64,000 nt of DNA from Geofilum rubicundum JCM 15548 (GTDB taxonomy: Bacteria > Bacteroidota > Bacteroidia > Bacteroidales > Marinilabiliaceae), in NCBI RefSeq assembly GCF_000974365.1, contig NZ_BAZW01000011.1, forward strand, positions 1-64,000, read 5' to 3'. Below are positions 53,975-63,066 of this stretch, in pieces. The translations under genes were made by a program, and so were the position numbers. The notes below the pieces were generated by a model that did no database searches, was not told the DNA's origin, and worked only from the letters and a program-made list of their open reading frames with translations. Every line of letters starts with the position of its first letter. Within the stretch, counting starts at the first letter, position 1.

Positions 53975-55144
53975 TCAATAGCGATTTAATTGGCTGAGCA
54001 ACTCATAATAGGTGTATTCGGTTTCTAGAAATTGCATCCAGGTTTCCTGGATAAAACGGACATCTGTCAGATATTCCGAGAAGCTTATCTGACCGGCTTT
54101 CAGCAATTCTAAATGGCTTTGTGAAACTTGTTCTTCTTCCATTACTGCCTTCATTTGCTGGAAATTGTTTTGGAGTGTGGCGGCTTGATGAAATAAATTG
54201 GAGGCCCTCCTTTCCAGCTCACCTTCTTGTTGGGTCAATCTCGCTGCTGCCCAGTCAATTTGCAAGCGGGCCTGTTTGACCTTGTTGGTGTTTTGCCACA
54301 GGGGAATGCTGATGCCTACGTGAAATCCTTTCAGGTTTTGGTCCATAAAGGATTCCGATCTGTAGCCGGCCGCGAAAGTGGGCAGCCTGTTCATTTTTTG
54401 ATGGCTTACTTCTTTTTCTGATTGCTTGAGGCCTAATTGGGCCATGGTTAAATCGGGGTGGCTGTCAGCCAGGTTTATCAGGAGGGAATCCAGATCCGGC
54501 AGCTTCCATTCCAGGGGGTATTCATATATAAGATGGTCGATGGAATGACCGCCGTTGAGTTGACGGAGATATTGTCTTTGCACTTTTATTTCGGATTGCG
54601 TCTTTTGCCATTCCGTTTGGACCCCGATGTTGTAGATTCTGGCCTTGTCGAAGGCTGGCTTGGATATTTCACCCCTTTCAAAACCTTCTTGCATGATGGC
54701 CACCAATTGTTCCCCATCTTTTTTTCTTGTTTTTAGCAGCGCTTCTTGTTTGTTGAGCCATACCAGGTGGAAGTAAACCGACCGGGCATTGTGCAGAATT
54801 TCTCTTTTTTCTTTCTCGGCCAATGCCTCCTTTTGCTGGTAATTTAATTCTTGAATGGCTGATTTAGAGGTATAGTATCCCGGCCATTTGAAGGATTGGG
54901 TAATTTCCAGTTCCTTTTGGTTTCCTGGCAGGTCGGGTCCGGACCAAAGGTGGTTGTAGGTGACCTCGGGATTTTCGGGGTAGGTACCAGTTTTGGCTTT
55001 GGTCTTTTCTGCATTTAACCATTTTTGAAGGGTGATTAATTGCGTGTTGTTTTGTTCAATGCTTTGCATCAGGTGGCTGAACGACTGTCCAAACCCCGGA
55101 AGTGAAAAGCATAGCAATAGGAGGATATTAATGGCTCGTTTCAT
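53975..55144 (-). CDS. TolC-family outer-membrane efflux protein
   Basis: 389 residues from the start at 55144, which gives a clean signal peptide (MKRAINILLLLCFSLPGFG). The long helical repeats of outer-membrane efflux proteins are evident, such as AALAEKEKREILHNARSVYFH and ELLKAGQISFSEYLTDVRF. It is the last gene of the RND operon; its start codon overlaps the end of the pump gene by 17 bases, indicating translational coupling. It provides the exit duct of the tripartite pump. Confidence 0.9.
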   Translation of the reverse strand: MKRAINILLLLCFSLPGFGQSFSHLMQSIEQNNTQLITLQKWLNAEKTKAKTGTYPENPEVTYNHLWSGPDLPGNQKELEITQSFKWPGYYTSKSAIQELNYQQKEALAEKEKREILHNARSVYFHLVWLNKQEALLKTRKKDGEQLVAIMQEGFERGEISKPAFDKARIYNIGVQTEWQKTQSEIKVQRQYLRQLNGGHSIDHLIYEYPLEWKLPDLDSLLINLADSHPDLTMAQLGLKQSEKEVSHQKMNRLPTFAAGYRSESFMDQNLKGFHVGISIPLWQNTNKVKQARLQIDWAAARLTQQEGELERRASNLFHQAATLQNNFQQMKAVMEEEQVSQSHLELLKAGQISFSEYLTDVRFIQETWMQFLETEYTYYELLSQLNRY

Positions 55145-58100
55145 CTTTTTTTGTTTTAACCAGGTAATAAACGGCAGGAACGATAAAAGCATTCAGTAAA
55201 GTGGCGCTAAATAAGCCCCCCAGGATGACTACGGCCATGGGACTTTGAATTTCATTGCCGGGCCGGTCACCCGCTATGGCCAGCGGAATGAGTGCCAGGG
55301 CAGCTGTTAAGGCGGTCATTAAAATGGGGTTGAGCCGGTCAAGTGCACCATGTAAAATGGCTTTTCTAAGGGGCTCACCTTCCTCCAACAGGGCGTTGAA
55401 GCGCGATACCAGCAGAATGCCGTTGCGGGTGGCAATGCCAAACAAGGTGATGAAGCCTATTATGGCCGGTATGCTCAACATGCCTGAGGTGATCCAAATG
55501 CTAAACACACCACCAATTAAGGCCAATGGCAGGTTGAGCAGGATGACTGCCGAAACGGTGACATTTCGAAATTCCATGTACAGCAGCAGGAAGATGATTA
55601 AAATGGCGATCATGGAGGTGTAAAACAACAGTCCGGCCGCCTTTTCCTCACTTTCAAACTGTCCGCCATACTCAATGTAGTAATTTTCAGGCAGTTGGAT
55701 GTTTTGCTCAATGGCGTTCTGAACATCCGTGACGACCCCCCGTAAATCGCGGCCGGATACGTTGGCGGAGACCACCACTTTGCGCTGCACATTTTCCCTG
55801 CCGATGGTGTTGGGGCCCGATGCCGAAAGGATCTCTGCTACTTCTTTCAGGGCTATTTTTTTTCCATCGTGGGTGTCAATCAGGGTGTTCTTGATGGATT
55901 CTATGGATTGACGGTAACGGTCGTTGTACCGCAAAATCAAATCGAAACGCCTGTCGCCTTCGTAGACTTCCGATACTTTTTCTCCGGCAAAGGCTACATC
56001 AATGAATTCGGCCAATTCGTTGACCGGTATGCCGTATTGCAATAGCATTTCCCGTTTGGGCTTTATCTGTAATTGCGGAATTTCTACCTGCTGTTCTACA
56101 TTGACATCTACCAGACCATCAATATTGGTTATGACGGATTTGATCTGGTTGGACAAGGAAAACATTTGATGCAGATCGGTTCCAAATACCTTGATGGCGA
56201 TATTGGCCCGGGTGCCCGAAAGCATGTGGTCGATGCGGTGAGACAAGGGCTGACCGATGGTGATGTTGATGCCCCGGATGGTTGCCAGACGACTGCGTAA
56301 TTCTTCCAAAAAGGCCTCTTTTGACCGGCCGTTTAATGTGAAAGGAATATCAATTTCAGATGAGAACACGCCCTGGGCGTGTTCGTCCAGTTCGGCCCGT
56401 CCTGTTCTCCGGACAACCGTATTAATCTCCTCCATTTCGAGCATTTCCTTCTCTAACAGGAGGTTCATTTTGTTGCTTTCGTCTAAGGAGATGCCTGGCA
56501 GACTAACAGTACTCAGGGTGAGCATGCCTTCGTTAAACTCAGGCAAGAAGCTTCGTCCCAAAGAGAAAAAGACAAATATGGCGGCCATAAAGAGCACGCC
56601 AGCTGCGGCCAACATGCTCTTTTTGAGCTTGAAGGAACGCTCCAGTGCCTTTCCATATTGTTTGTTGAGCCATCGTACCCAGCGACTTCCGGTTTTGTGA
56701 CCGGCCAGTTGTTTTTCGCTGGTCAGCATGTAGCTGCAAAGCACCGGTGTCAGTGTAAGGGCCACTATCAGGGAGGCAAAAAGGGACACGATAAAGGAGA
56801 TGCCCAGGGGTTTTAACATTTTACCTTCCATGCCTGATAGAAAGAACAGGGGGATAAAAGCCACGATAATGATCAGGGTCGCATTTAGAATGGAGGCCCG
56901 GATTTCTTTGGAGGCATTGAAGATGACCGAGAGTTTGGCTTCCTGCTCCTGTTTGGGTAGGCGGGCATTTTCTTTGAGCCGTTTGAGCACATTGTCCACA
57001 TCAATGATGGCATCATCCACAAGGGAACCGATGGCGATGGCCATACCACCCAGCGACATGGTATTGATGGTTAAGCCCAGCCATTTAAGGGTAAGCACCG
57101 AAACCAGAAGGGATAAGGGGATGGCAATGAGGGAGATGATGGTTGTTCTGAAATTCAACAGGAAGAGGAAGAGGATGATGGCGACAAACAACCCGCCTTC
57201 CAGCAGCGCGCGGATGACGTTATCTACGGCCCGGGTTATAAAATCAGCCTGTCGGAAAACGTCGCTTCTGATTTTTACGTGGGCAGGCAGATTTTCCTGT
57301 AAACTGGCAATGGCCGCGTCAATTTTTTCGGTTAAAACAAGCGTGTTGGTGTTGGGCTGTTTTAGAATCGTCATAACCACTGCGGGCTGACTATTCAAAT
57401 AACCAGCCCCAATTTTAGGTGAGGTGCCTGTCTTTATAAGGGCTACATCATTGATGGATATGGGCTGACCATTATGAACTTTAATTACCGAACGCCCTAT
57501 GTCCCCGAGATGATTGGTGCGAATGATGCCACGAATAACGTACTCATTGCCAAAATCGTTGAGGAAGCTGCCAGTGGCATTTTCATTCAGGTGTTCGCAA
57601 GCCTTCAACAGCTCCTGAAAGCTGACTCCGAAATGGTCCATTTTTTCAGGGTCGGCCTCTATGATATATTGCTTGTGATCACCGCCCATTACTACTACCT
57701 GAGACACACCACCTATGGAGAGCAGGCGGTTACGTATTTGCCAGTCGGCAATGGTTCTCAAGTCCATCGGCGAGATGGAATCGGACGAAACGGTCAGGAC
57801 CATAATTTCTCCAATGATGGAGGATTGGGGAGCCAGCACCGGATTGCTGGCATTTTCCGGCAGTTGTTCTGCTACCGTTGCCATTTTCTCACTGACGATC
57901 TGGCGGGCCTTGAAAATATCCGTATCCCACTCAAAATCGACCCATACAATGGAAATGCCGGTGGCTGAGGAGGAGCGTACCCGGCGGACATCTGCTGCGC
58001 CGTTGACGGCTGTTTCAATGGGAAAGGTGACCAGTCGCTCAACTTCTTCGGTGGCCATGCCATGGGCCTCGGTTATAACAACCACCGATGGGGCCGTCAG

Positions 58101-58223
58101 GTCCGGAAATACGTCCACTTCCATTTGGGTGGCGACATAGCCTCCCCCCAATAAAAGGACCAAGGCCAGAAACAACACCAGAAGCCTGTTTTTTAATGAA
58201 AAGTCAATAATTTGGTTCAGCAT
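55128..58223 (-). CDS. Heavy-metal efflux RND pump (CusA/CzcA family)
   Basis: 1031-residue inner-membrane proton-driven pump exporting metal ions. HME-RND features: ATQMEVDVFPDLTAPSV, the MATEEVERLVTFPIETAVNG periplasmic block, and SLVDDAIIDVDNVLKRL in TM4 with the charged relay residues. Twelve transmembrane helices are visible in two groups. Operon context (adaptor, TolC protein, two histidine-rich proteins) points to Cu(I), Zn, Co, Cd or Ag; the exact metal cannot be read from sequence. Confidence 0.95.
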   Translation of the reverse strand: MLNQIIDFSLKNRLLVLFLALVLLLGGGYVATQMEVDVFPDLTAPSVVVITEAHGMATEEVERLVTFPIETAVNGAADVRRVRSSSATGISIVWVDFEWDTDIFKARQIVSEKMATVAEQLPENASNPVLAPQSSIIGEIMVLTVSSDSISPMDLRTIADWQIRNRLLSIGGVSQVVVMGGDHKQYIIEADPEKMDHFGVSFQELLKACEHLNENATGSFLNDFGNEYVIRGIIRTNHLGDIGRSVIKVHNGQPISINDVALIKTGTSPKIGAGYLNSQPAVVMTILKQPNTNTLVLTEKIDAAIASLQENLPAHVKIRSDVFRQADFITRAVDNVIRALLEGGLFVAIILFLFLLNFRTTIISLIAIPLSLLVSVLTLKWLGLTINTMSLGGMAIAIGSLVDDAIIDVDNVLKRLKENARLPKQEQEAKLSVIFNASKEIRASILNATLIIIVAFIPLFFLSGMEGKMLKPLGISFIVSLFASLIVALTLTPVLCSYMLTSEKQLAGHKTGSRWVRWLNKQYGKALERSFKLKKSMLAAAGVLFMAAIFVFFSLGRSFLPEFNEGMLTLSTVSLPGISLDESNKMNLLLEKEMLEMEEINTVVRRTGRAELDEHAQGVFSSEIDIPFTLNGRSKEAFLEELRSRLATIRGINITIGQPLSHRIDHMLSGTRANIAIKVFGTDLHQMFSLSNQIKSVITNIDGLVDVNVEQQVEIPQLQIKPKREMLLQYGIPVNELAEFIDVAFAGEKVSEVYEGDRRFDLILRYNDRYRQSIESIKNTLIDTHDGKKIALKEVAEILSASGPNTIGRENVQRKVVVSANVSGRDLRGVVTDVQNAIEQNIQLPENYYIEYGGQFESEEKAAGLLFYTSMIAILIIFLLLYMEFRNVTVSAVILLNLPLALIGGVFSIWITSGMLSIPAIIGFITLFGIATRNGILLVSRFNALLEEGEPLRKAILHGALDRLNPILMTALTAALALIPLAIAGDRPGNEIQSPMAVVILGGLFSATLLNAFIVPAVYYLVKTKKDETSH

Positions 58224-58233
58224 GGTTTCCTAT

Positions 58234-59760
58234 TTAATGGGTGTGACCATGTATGGGTAAATCGCCCGACATGGCTGCCAGTTTTATCTGATAGGCACCT
58301 TGGGTGACGATGCGTTCACCAACCGCAAGGCCTGAAGTGATTTCTACCTGAATCCCGTCGTTGTTGGCCAATTGAACGGGCCGCTTGACAAAGGATTCGC
58401 CGCCGGTTTGCACAAAAACAAAATATTGTCCCTGCTCTTCAATGATGGCCGACAAAGGGACGACCAAGGCCTGGTCCTTCTTGCCTGTTTTCAGAAAGGC
58501 TTCCAGGTACATGCCGTTCATGAGTCGGCCGTTGTTCTGAACCGCAAATGTTATGGGTATGCGGCTGTGGTTTTCGCTGACAAAGGGGGTTTGGGCGATT
58601 AATTGTCCCCGGACAGCTTCAAGTGTTAAAGCCTCCTTGTCATCGGGCAGGGAGAAGGTGGCATCGAATATTTCGCTGACTTTCTGAAAATCAGACGCAT
58701 TTACATAGGCTTCGTTGCGTAGGTCCTGATTGCTGCCGATGTCCATGAGGACAGAACTTTTATCCACAAATTGTCCGTTGCGCACAGCGATATGACTAAC
58801 GAATCCGTCGATGGGGGAGGTGATTTTCAGGCCATTCCCGGAGACTTGATTGGCCAATTGATAATACCGCAATGAATCCTGCTGGTATTGTGTTTCGATG
58901 GCCAGAAAATCTTTTTCTGATATCACTTGCTTTTCAACCAACTGTTTGGTGCGGAGATAATCGGTTTTGCTTTTGTTGAAGGCTATTTGGGCTTGTGTAA
59001 GTCGTGCATCCAGACTGTTTTCGATACCGGTGCTGGCGACTACGGCCACCAGGTCGCCTTTCTGGAGTTTTTGTCCAGGCACAACCATCAGCTTCACCTG
59101 TCCCTCCGTTTGAGCATTCAAGGTCAAGGAGGATAACGCCTGTCCCTTAACTTTTGCCGAGGTGTGAATAACCGAATAGAAGGGTTGAAGCTTTATTTCC
59201 TGTGTGGCAAAATCCGTCTTCCAGGCCTGCTCTTTTAAAAAAGAAATGGCATCGGCATCGTGCTCATCCTCTGTTGCGTGGGACGCTTCATTCGCATGGC
59301 CGTAAACCGGTATGTCAGGTATTTCAAAGGAGGCCTTTCCGGAGGGGCTTTCAAGTTCAAATTTTAGCTGGTAGTTGCCTGCTTCTTTAGGTTGCAGAGC
59401 GGGTCGGAAGATTCCTTGGGAAGCGGGGCTTTCAACCCGGTGCCGAAGACCTTTGCCATCTTTTACAATGCTAACTGTTAGCTGGCCTTTGGTCACCGGT
59501 TGGTAGTCGTCCAGTTGCGTCAAGTGGGCGGCAAAAATGCTTGTCTGCCCTACCGTTAAGGCCGGGAATTCTACAAAAAGTTCGTATGCGTCTGAAAAGA
59601 GGGTAAAGCTTTGAGTTTCCGGCACTGGGTTATCATGTGCCTCGTGATCTTCTGTTTCAAGCCCCCCATTGCCATCATGTTCGTGTCCCCCGGTAGGGTG
59701 GTTGCAGGACAGGAAGAGGCTGGTCACGGCGATGGTTGAAAAAAATAAGCGTGCTTTCAT
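58234..59760 (-). CDS. RND efflux periplasmic adaptor subunit, lipoprotein
   Basis: 508 residues. A lipoprotein signal (LFLSCNHP) is followed by a histidine-rich stretch TGGHEHDGN and EDHEAHDNP, likely metal-binding, and an N-terminal domain of about 100 residues. The membrane-fusion core has biotinyl-lipoyl halves (NAQTEGQVKLMVVPGQKLQKG and ITSPIDGFVSHIAVRNGQFV) bracketing a coiled coil, then a beta-barrel ending VGERIVTQGAYQIK. Eleven bases upstream of the pump gene. Confidence 0.92.
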   Translation of the reverse strand: MKARLFFSTIAVTSLFLSCNHPTGGHEHDGNGGLETEDHEAHDNPVPETQSFTLFSDAYELFVEFPALTVGQTSIFAAHLTQLDDYQPVTKGQLTVSIVKDGKGLRHRVESPASQGIFRPALQPKEAGNYQLKFELESPSGKASFEIPDIPVYGHANEASHATEDEHDADAISFLKEQAWKTDFATQEIKLQPFYSVIHTSAKVKGQALSSLTLNAQTEGQVKLMVVPGQKLQKGDLVAVVASTGIENSLDARLTQAQIAFNKSKTDYLRTKQLVEKQVISEKDFLAIETQYQQDSLRYYQLANQVSGNGLKITSPIDGFVSHIAVRNGQFVDKSSVLMDIGSNQDLRNEAYVNASDFQKVSEIFDATFSLPDDKEALTLEAVRGQLIAQTPFVSENHSRIPITFAVQNNGRLMNGMYLEAFLKTGKKDQALVVPLSAIIEEQGQYFVFVQTGGESFVKRPVQLANNDGIQVEITSGLAVGERIVTQGAYQIKLAAMSGDLPIHGHTH

Positions 59761-59811
59761 GGCTTTTAGTTTTGGTAAGATTCCGGAGCCTGAAGCTCCG
59801 GAATCCTGATC

Positions 59812-60051
59812 TTAATGGACATGACCATCTTCGTGGTCATGGTCGTGATGTTCTGCTGGTGTTGAAGTGTTTGTGCTGTCGCCAACGACAAACTCTTCCT
59901 GTTCAACCTGTTCATGGTCGTGCTCATGGTCATGGTTTTCAGTGCCATGGTCATGTCCGTGGTCGTCGCTGTTGTCCGTTCTTAAACCACAGGAAGCAGC
60001 CATGAATGTCAGGTAAGCAGAGAGCATCAACAAATACATGAATCGCTTCAT
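59812..60051 (-). CDS. Small histidine-rich lipoprotein
   Basis: 79 residues: signal with lipid cysteine (AYLTFMAASCGLRT), then a nearly pure His/Asp/Glu tail containing DDHGHDHGTENHDHEHDHE and EHHDHDHEDGHVH. This is a metal-binding, probably disordered lipoprotein that could buffer metal for the adaptor, whose gene begins 51 bases downstream. It is not a recognised named family. Confidence 0.75.
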   Translation of the reverse strand: MKRFMYLLMLSAYLTFMAASCGLRTDNSDDHGHDHGTENHDHEHDHEQVEQEEFVVGDSTNTSTPAEHHDHDHEDGHVH

Positions 60052-60120
60052 AATTGATTGAATTTAGTATTCACCCAAAGGTGAATGGAATTAAAAATAG
60101 AGTGATCGTTTTCCTGGAAA

Positions 60121-60573
60121 TCAGGCCATAGAAGGAGGAGCCCGTAAGCCGATGGCTCCGGGTTTAAAGATGCTGGTTATCAGGAAGGGCTTGTCGCTAA
60201 AGCGGATCAGGTCCATTTCCGGAGGAGGAGAAATCCTGACGTTGCTACTTCTAGAAAGAACGGCAACTGTTGAAAAGGGCACTTGAACATCCTTGTTGAA
60301 ATTGATGCGGAAATAGTCAAAGTCTCCATCTGCTGAGAGATGCTGATGGAAGGGGAAGTTGCTCGCATCTGCATCCTCTGAATCATGGTGGTGGTTTCCT
60401 TCGCCATGATGTAAGTGATCGAAATCAGAGGAAGAATGATGGTGACCAGGATGGGTGGAACGAAGCGAAAGAACAGAATTATCCAGATCATGATGATGAT
60501 GGGGAATCATCTCGTGACTTAAAGCGGCCAAAAAGGCCAGCAGGAGTAATATGGAATAGATTCTTAACTTCAC
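60121..60573 (-). CDS. Secreted histidine-rich protein of the efflux operon
   Basis: 150 residues: signal MKLRIYSILLLLAFLAALS, then histidine clusters HEMIPHHHHDLD, PGHHHSSSDFDHLHHGEGNHHHD and FPFHQH, and a C-terminal part without histidines (about 95-150). Likely a periplasmic metal sponge. First gene of the operon, read in the same direction as the pump. Function inferred from composition and context. Confidence 0.7.
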   Translation of the reverse strand: MKLRIYSILLLLAFLAALSHEMIPHHHHDLDNSVLSLRSTHPGHHHSSSDFDHLHHGEGNHHHDSEDADASNFPFHQHLSADGDFDYFRINFNKDVQVPFSTVAVLSRSSNVRISPPPEMDLIRFSDKPFLITSIFKPGAIGLRAPPSMA

Positions 60574-60782
60574 TTTTACAAAGATAAGGTTTTTAGAATG
60601 ATTTCAAATAACAGAAATTCAGATCGTTTTTATTAAAGAAATAATCGTGATTCTTTTTGCGTGATTTAATCTTTTTCCCATTTTGGTTATAGGTTATGGT
60701 TAATCGAATTTCTCTCTTTTTGTTTCTAGCTTATTTTGTCGGATGACCAAAGAGGCCTAAATATTATATGGCTGGTGCTGGC

Positions 60783-61889
60783 TTACAGATCCTTTACACA
60801 CCTGAATCCGAGATGCATCATTCCTGAATCCGGAGAAGATTTCATACGGGCGGAGGCCCGGTATCCTGCACAGTAGGAATCGTTGCATAAAAAGGAACCG
60901 CCCCTGATTGTTTTTTGGGGCATGTTGGGCGATAAGGGATCATAGGATTGCTCAGGACCTTTGGGGTTTTTGTTGACCGGGTTGTTTTTGAGAGAGGCAT
61001 AATATTGGGCGTGGTACCAATCTGCCGTCCACTGCCATACGTTTCCGGCCATGTCATACAAGCCAAAAGCGTTGGGCGCAAACGACGCGACAGGTGCTCC
61101 GTATTCATAGCCATCACTGGCCTTGTTGGAGTAGGGGAATTCGCCCTGCCAGTAGTTGGCTCTTTCGGGCGAAACTGGCTCATTGCCCCAGGGGTAAATG
61201 TATTCATCATGACCACCTCTGGCTGCATATTCCCATTCGGCTTCTGTGGGCAGGCGTTTGCCTGCCCATTGGGCATACGCCTGTGCATCAAACCAGGAAA
61301 CATGAACCACGGGGAAGTTTTCTTTTCCCTCGATGGAAGAACCCGGCCCCTGAGGTTGTCGCCAGTTGGCTCCCGCCATCCATTTCCACCACGAGTGGTG
61401 GTTGTTTAATGAGACTTCTTTTTGAGGCGCAGAGAACACCAATGAAGCTGGAATGAGCAAAGAATCCGCAGGCTTGGGCGTGCCGGGTGGCAATTGTTGC
61501 TTTATTTCTTCCCAATCCGGCGCCACCTCAGCTGTTGTTACATAACCTGTTGCTTCCACAAAGGCTGCAAACTGTTGGTTGGTAACGGGATGTGCATCCA
61601 TTAAAAAGCTGTCTACCTGAACAGAAGCATTCGGAAATTCGTCCGCTCTGGCAAATTCCTTTTCCCGGGCACCCATGGTGAAGGTGCCACCCGGAATGAC
61701 CACCATACCTTCTGTTGATGTTGTTTCCTGTCCGGGAGGAGCATTTTCGGCCGACAAGTCAAATCTTGCGTGGGCCTGCGGCATGCAGCAGGATTTGGTG
61801 GCTGCTTCATCCTGTTGTTGTTTTGAAGGGTTTGTCTGACAGCCTGCAGTTATTGCGAGAAGCGCCGTTAGCGCTAAAACTATTTTCAT
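60783..61889 (-). CDS. Formylglycine-generating-enzyme-like lipoprotein (SUMF1 family)
   Basis: 368 residues with a lipoprotein signal (LLAITAGCQTN). The FGE-sulfatase domain begins MVVIPGGTFTMGAR and includes HVSWFDAQAYAQWAGKRLPTEAEWEYA and NVWQWTADWY. The decisive point is GGSFLCNDSYCAGYRASAR: C335 and C340 correspond to the copper-binding catalytic cysteine pair of true FGE, which most SUMF1-like lectin domains lack. True FGE oxidises a sulfatase cysteine to formylglycine. No sulfatase gene is in the window, and the enzyme appears to be exported, so its partner must be elsewhere. Calcium-site conservation cannot be judged here. Confidence 0.88.
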   Translation of the reverse strand: MKIVLALTALLAITAGCQTNPSKQQQDEAATKSCCMPQAHARFDLSAENAPPGQETTSTEGMVVIPGGTFTMGAREKEFARADEFPNASVQVDSFLMDAHPVTNQQFAAFVEATGYVTTAEVAPDWEEIKQQLPPGTPKPADSLLIPASLVFSAPQKEVSLNNHHSWWKWMAGANWRQPQGPGSSIEGKENFPVVHVSWFDAQAYAQWAGKRLPTEAEWEYAARGGHDEYIYPWGNEPVSPERANYWQGEFPYSNKASDGYEYGAPVASFAPNAFGLYDMAGNVWQWTADWYHAQYYASLKNNPVNKNPKGPEQSYDPLSPNMPQKTIRGGSFLCNDSYCAGYRASARMKSSPDSGMMHLGFRCVKDL

Positions 61890-62093
61890 TTCCAGGTCCG
61901 TTTAAAAATTTTTTGGCATCGCATCCTGGTGAGATGGATACTTTTTAAACAGCCGCTGGTAATTATTGTTTAAGGCAGCGGCTCCATTTAGGCGTGAACA
62001 ATTCTTTGCAGAGCCGGCAAAATAATCAAGTGATTATTTTGTTCCATTAATTAGTGTTTATAATACAAGTGCGGATTATCAATTCTAAAAAAA

Positions 62094-62509
62094 TTAATTC
62101 GCCACTTTTAATTGCTCCACCACTTGCCTCACCTGCTCGGCATCGGGATAGTCTTTCAATATCTCCATGGCATAGCTCAAGGCCTTTTCTCCTTGATTGT
62201 TATCCAGGTAGAAGCGCAACAGAGCCGAACGACTGTTCAGGTTGTCGATCACTTCTATCTCGTTTTTCAAATATTGTTCAGCTTTTCCTTTGTCTTTCAT
62301 GAAATCATACATCATGGCGATGTTGTGATTGACGCGCGGGCGTTCCGGAGCCATTTCTTCCCTGTCACAAACAGCAGCACCATCAGCAGCGCGGCAATAC
62401 CGCCCAGACCAAAGGTGCGGTTGAATTTGATGGCCCGGGTATCTATTCTTTGGGGGTGCAGGTGCAGAAGGAGTCTGGTGATTGCTTTATGTGTGGCCGG
62501 CTCTTTCAT
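62094..62509 (-). pseudogene. Broken TPR membrane protein
   Basis: Two frames appear to belong together. The upstream one (62312-62509) has RTFGLGGIAALLMVLLFVTG, the hydrophobic anchor; the downstream one (62094-62354) has APERPRVNHNIAMMYD and KALSYAMEILKDYPDAEQV, a TPR segment. They overlap at 62312-62354 in different frames, and the residues that would link them are missing, so a deletion of more than one base is likely. No catalytic motif. Confidence 0.5.
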
Positions 62510-63066
62510 CGATGTTGACGTTTTGTGGGTGAATGCAGGCCCTTGAGATGAATTATGAAGGGCAAATATAATAAACTCAATGGAATGTTTTACATTCTTG
62601 AAACGCTGTTAAGTTGTTCTGGCAAAAAGATCCGATAGGCTAAGTGATGCCATAAATTTGGCTTCTATTATACTGAAGCAAGGGGGACCTCCAAGGAAAA
62701 ATCAATAATTGGGATGGTGTCGGTACCTGTCCAATAGCTTTTATTTTCTAGTCAATTTCATAGAAGAACTCCGGATGTTTAATTGGCCGCTTAGGGTAAT
62801 TTCGTGCGCATCCTGAAAACCACGTATTCTGTTTTTTGTGAGCGAAAGATTGGCTGGGCCAGTCAACTGAAATATTTTCTTATAGTTTTGGTATTTAAGG
62901 TGCTCTGTTGCAGAATGAGTTTTATAAACTAAAATGAAGCATTACATTTACCAAATAAAATAAATAACAATGAAACGAGCATGACAAGATTTGTCACTAA
63001 AGAACATGTATAAACTTCAATCATGCAAGTTCCATCAGACCAATAACTTAGACTAATTTTATACTG
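62510..63066. other. Intergenic region without a recognisable gene
   Basis: 557 bases between the broken TPR gene and the GH2 gene. I see no protein gene with a start codon and no RNA gene. A minus-strand stretch at about 62755-62960 is open for roughly 65 codons without a start or recognisable motif. The A/T-rich last 130 bases probably hold the GH2 promoter, but I find no exact consensus. Confidence 0.4.
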
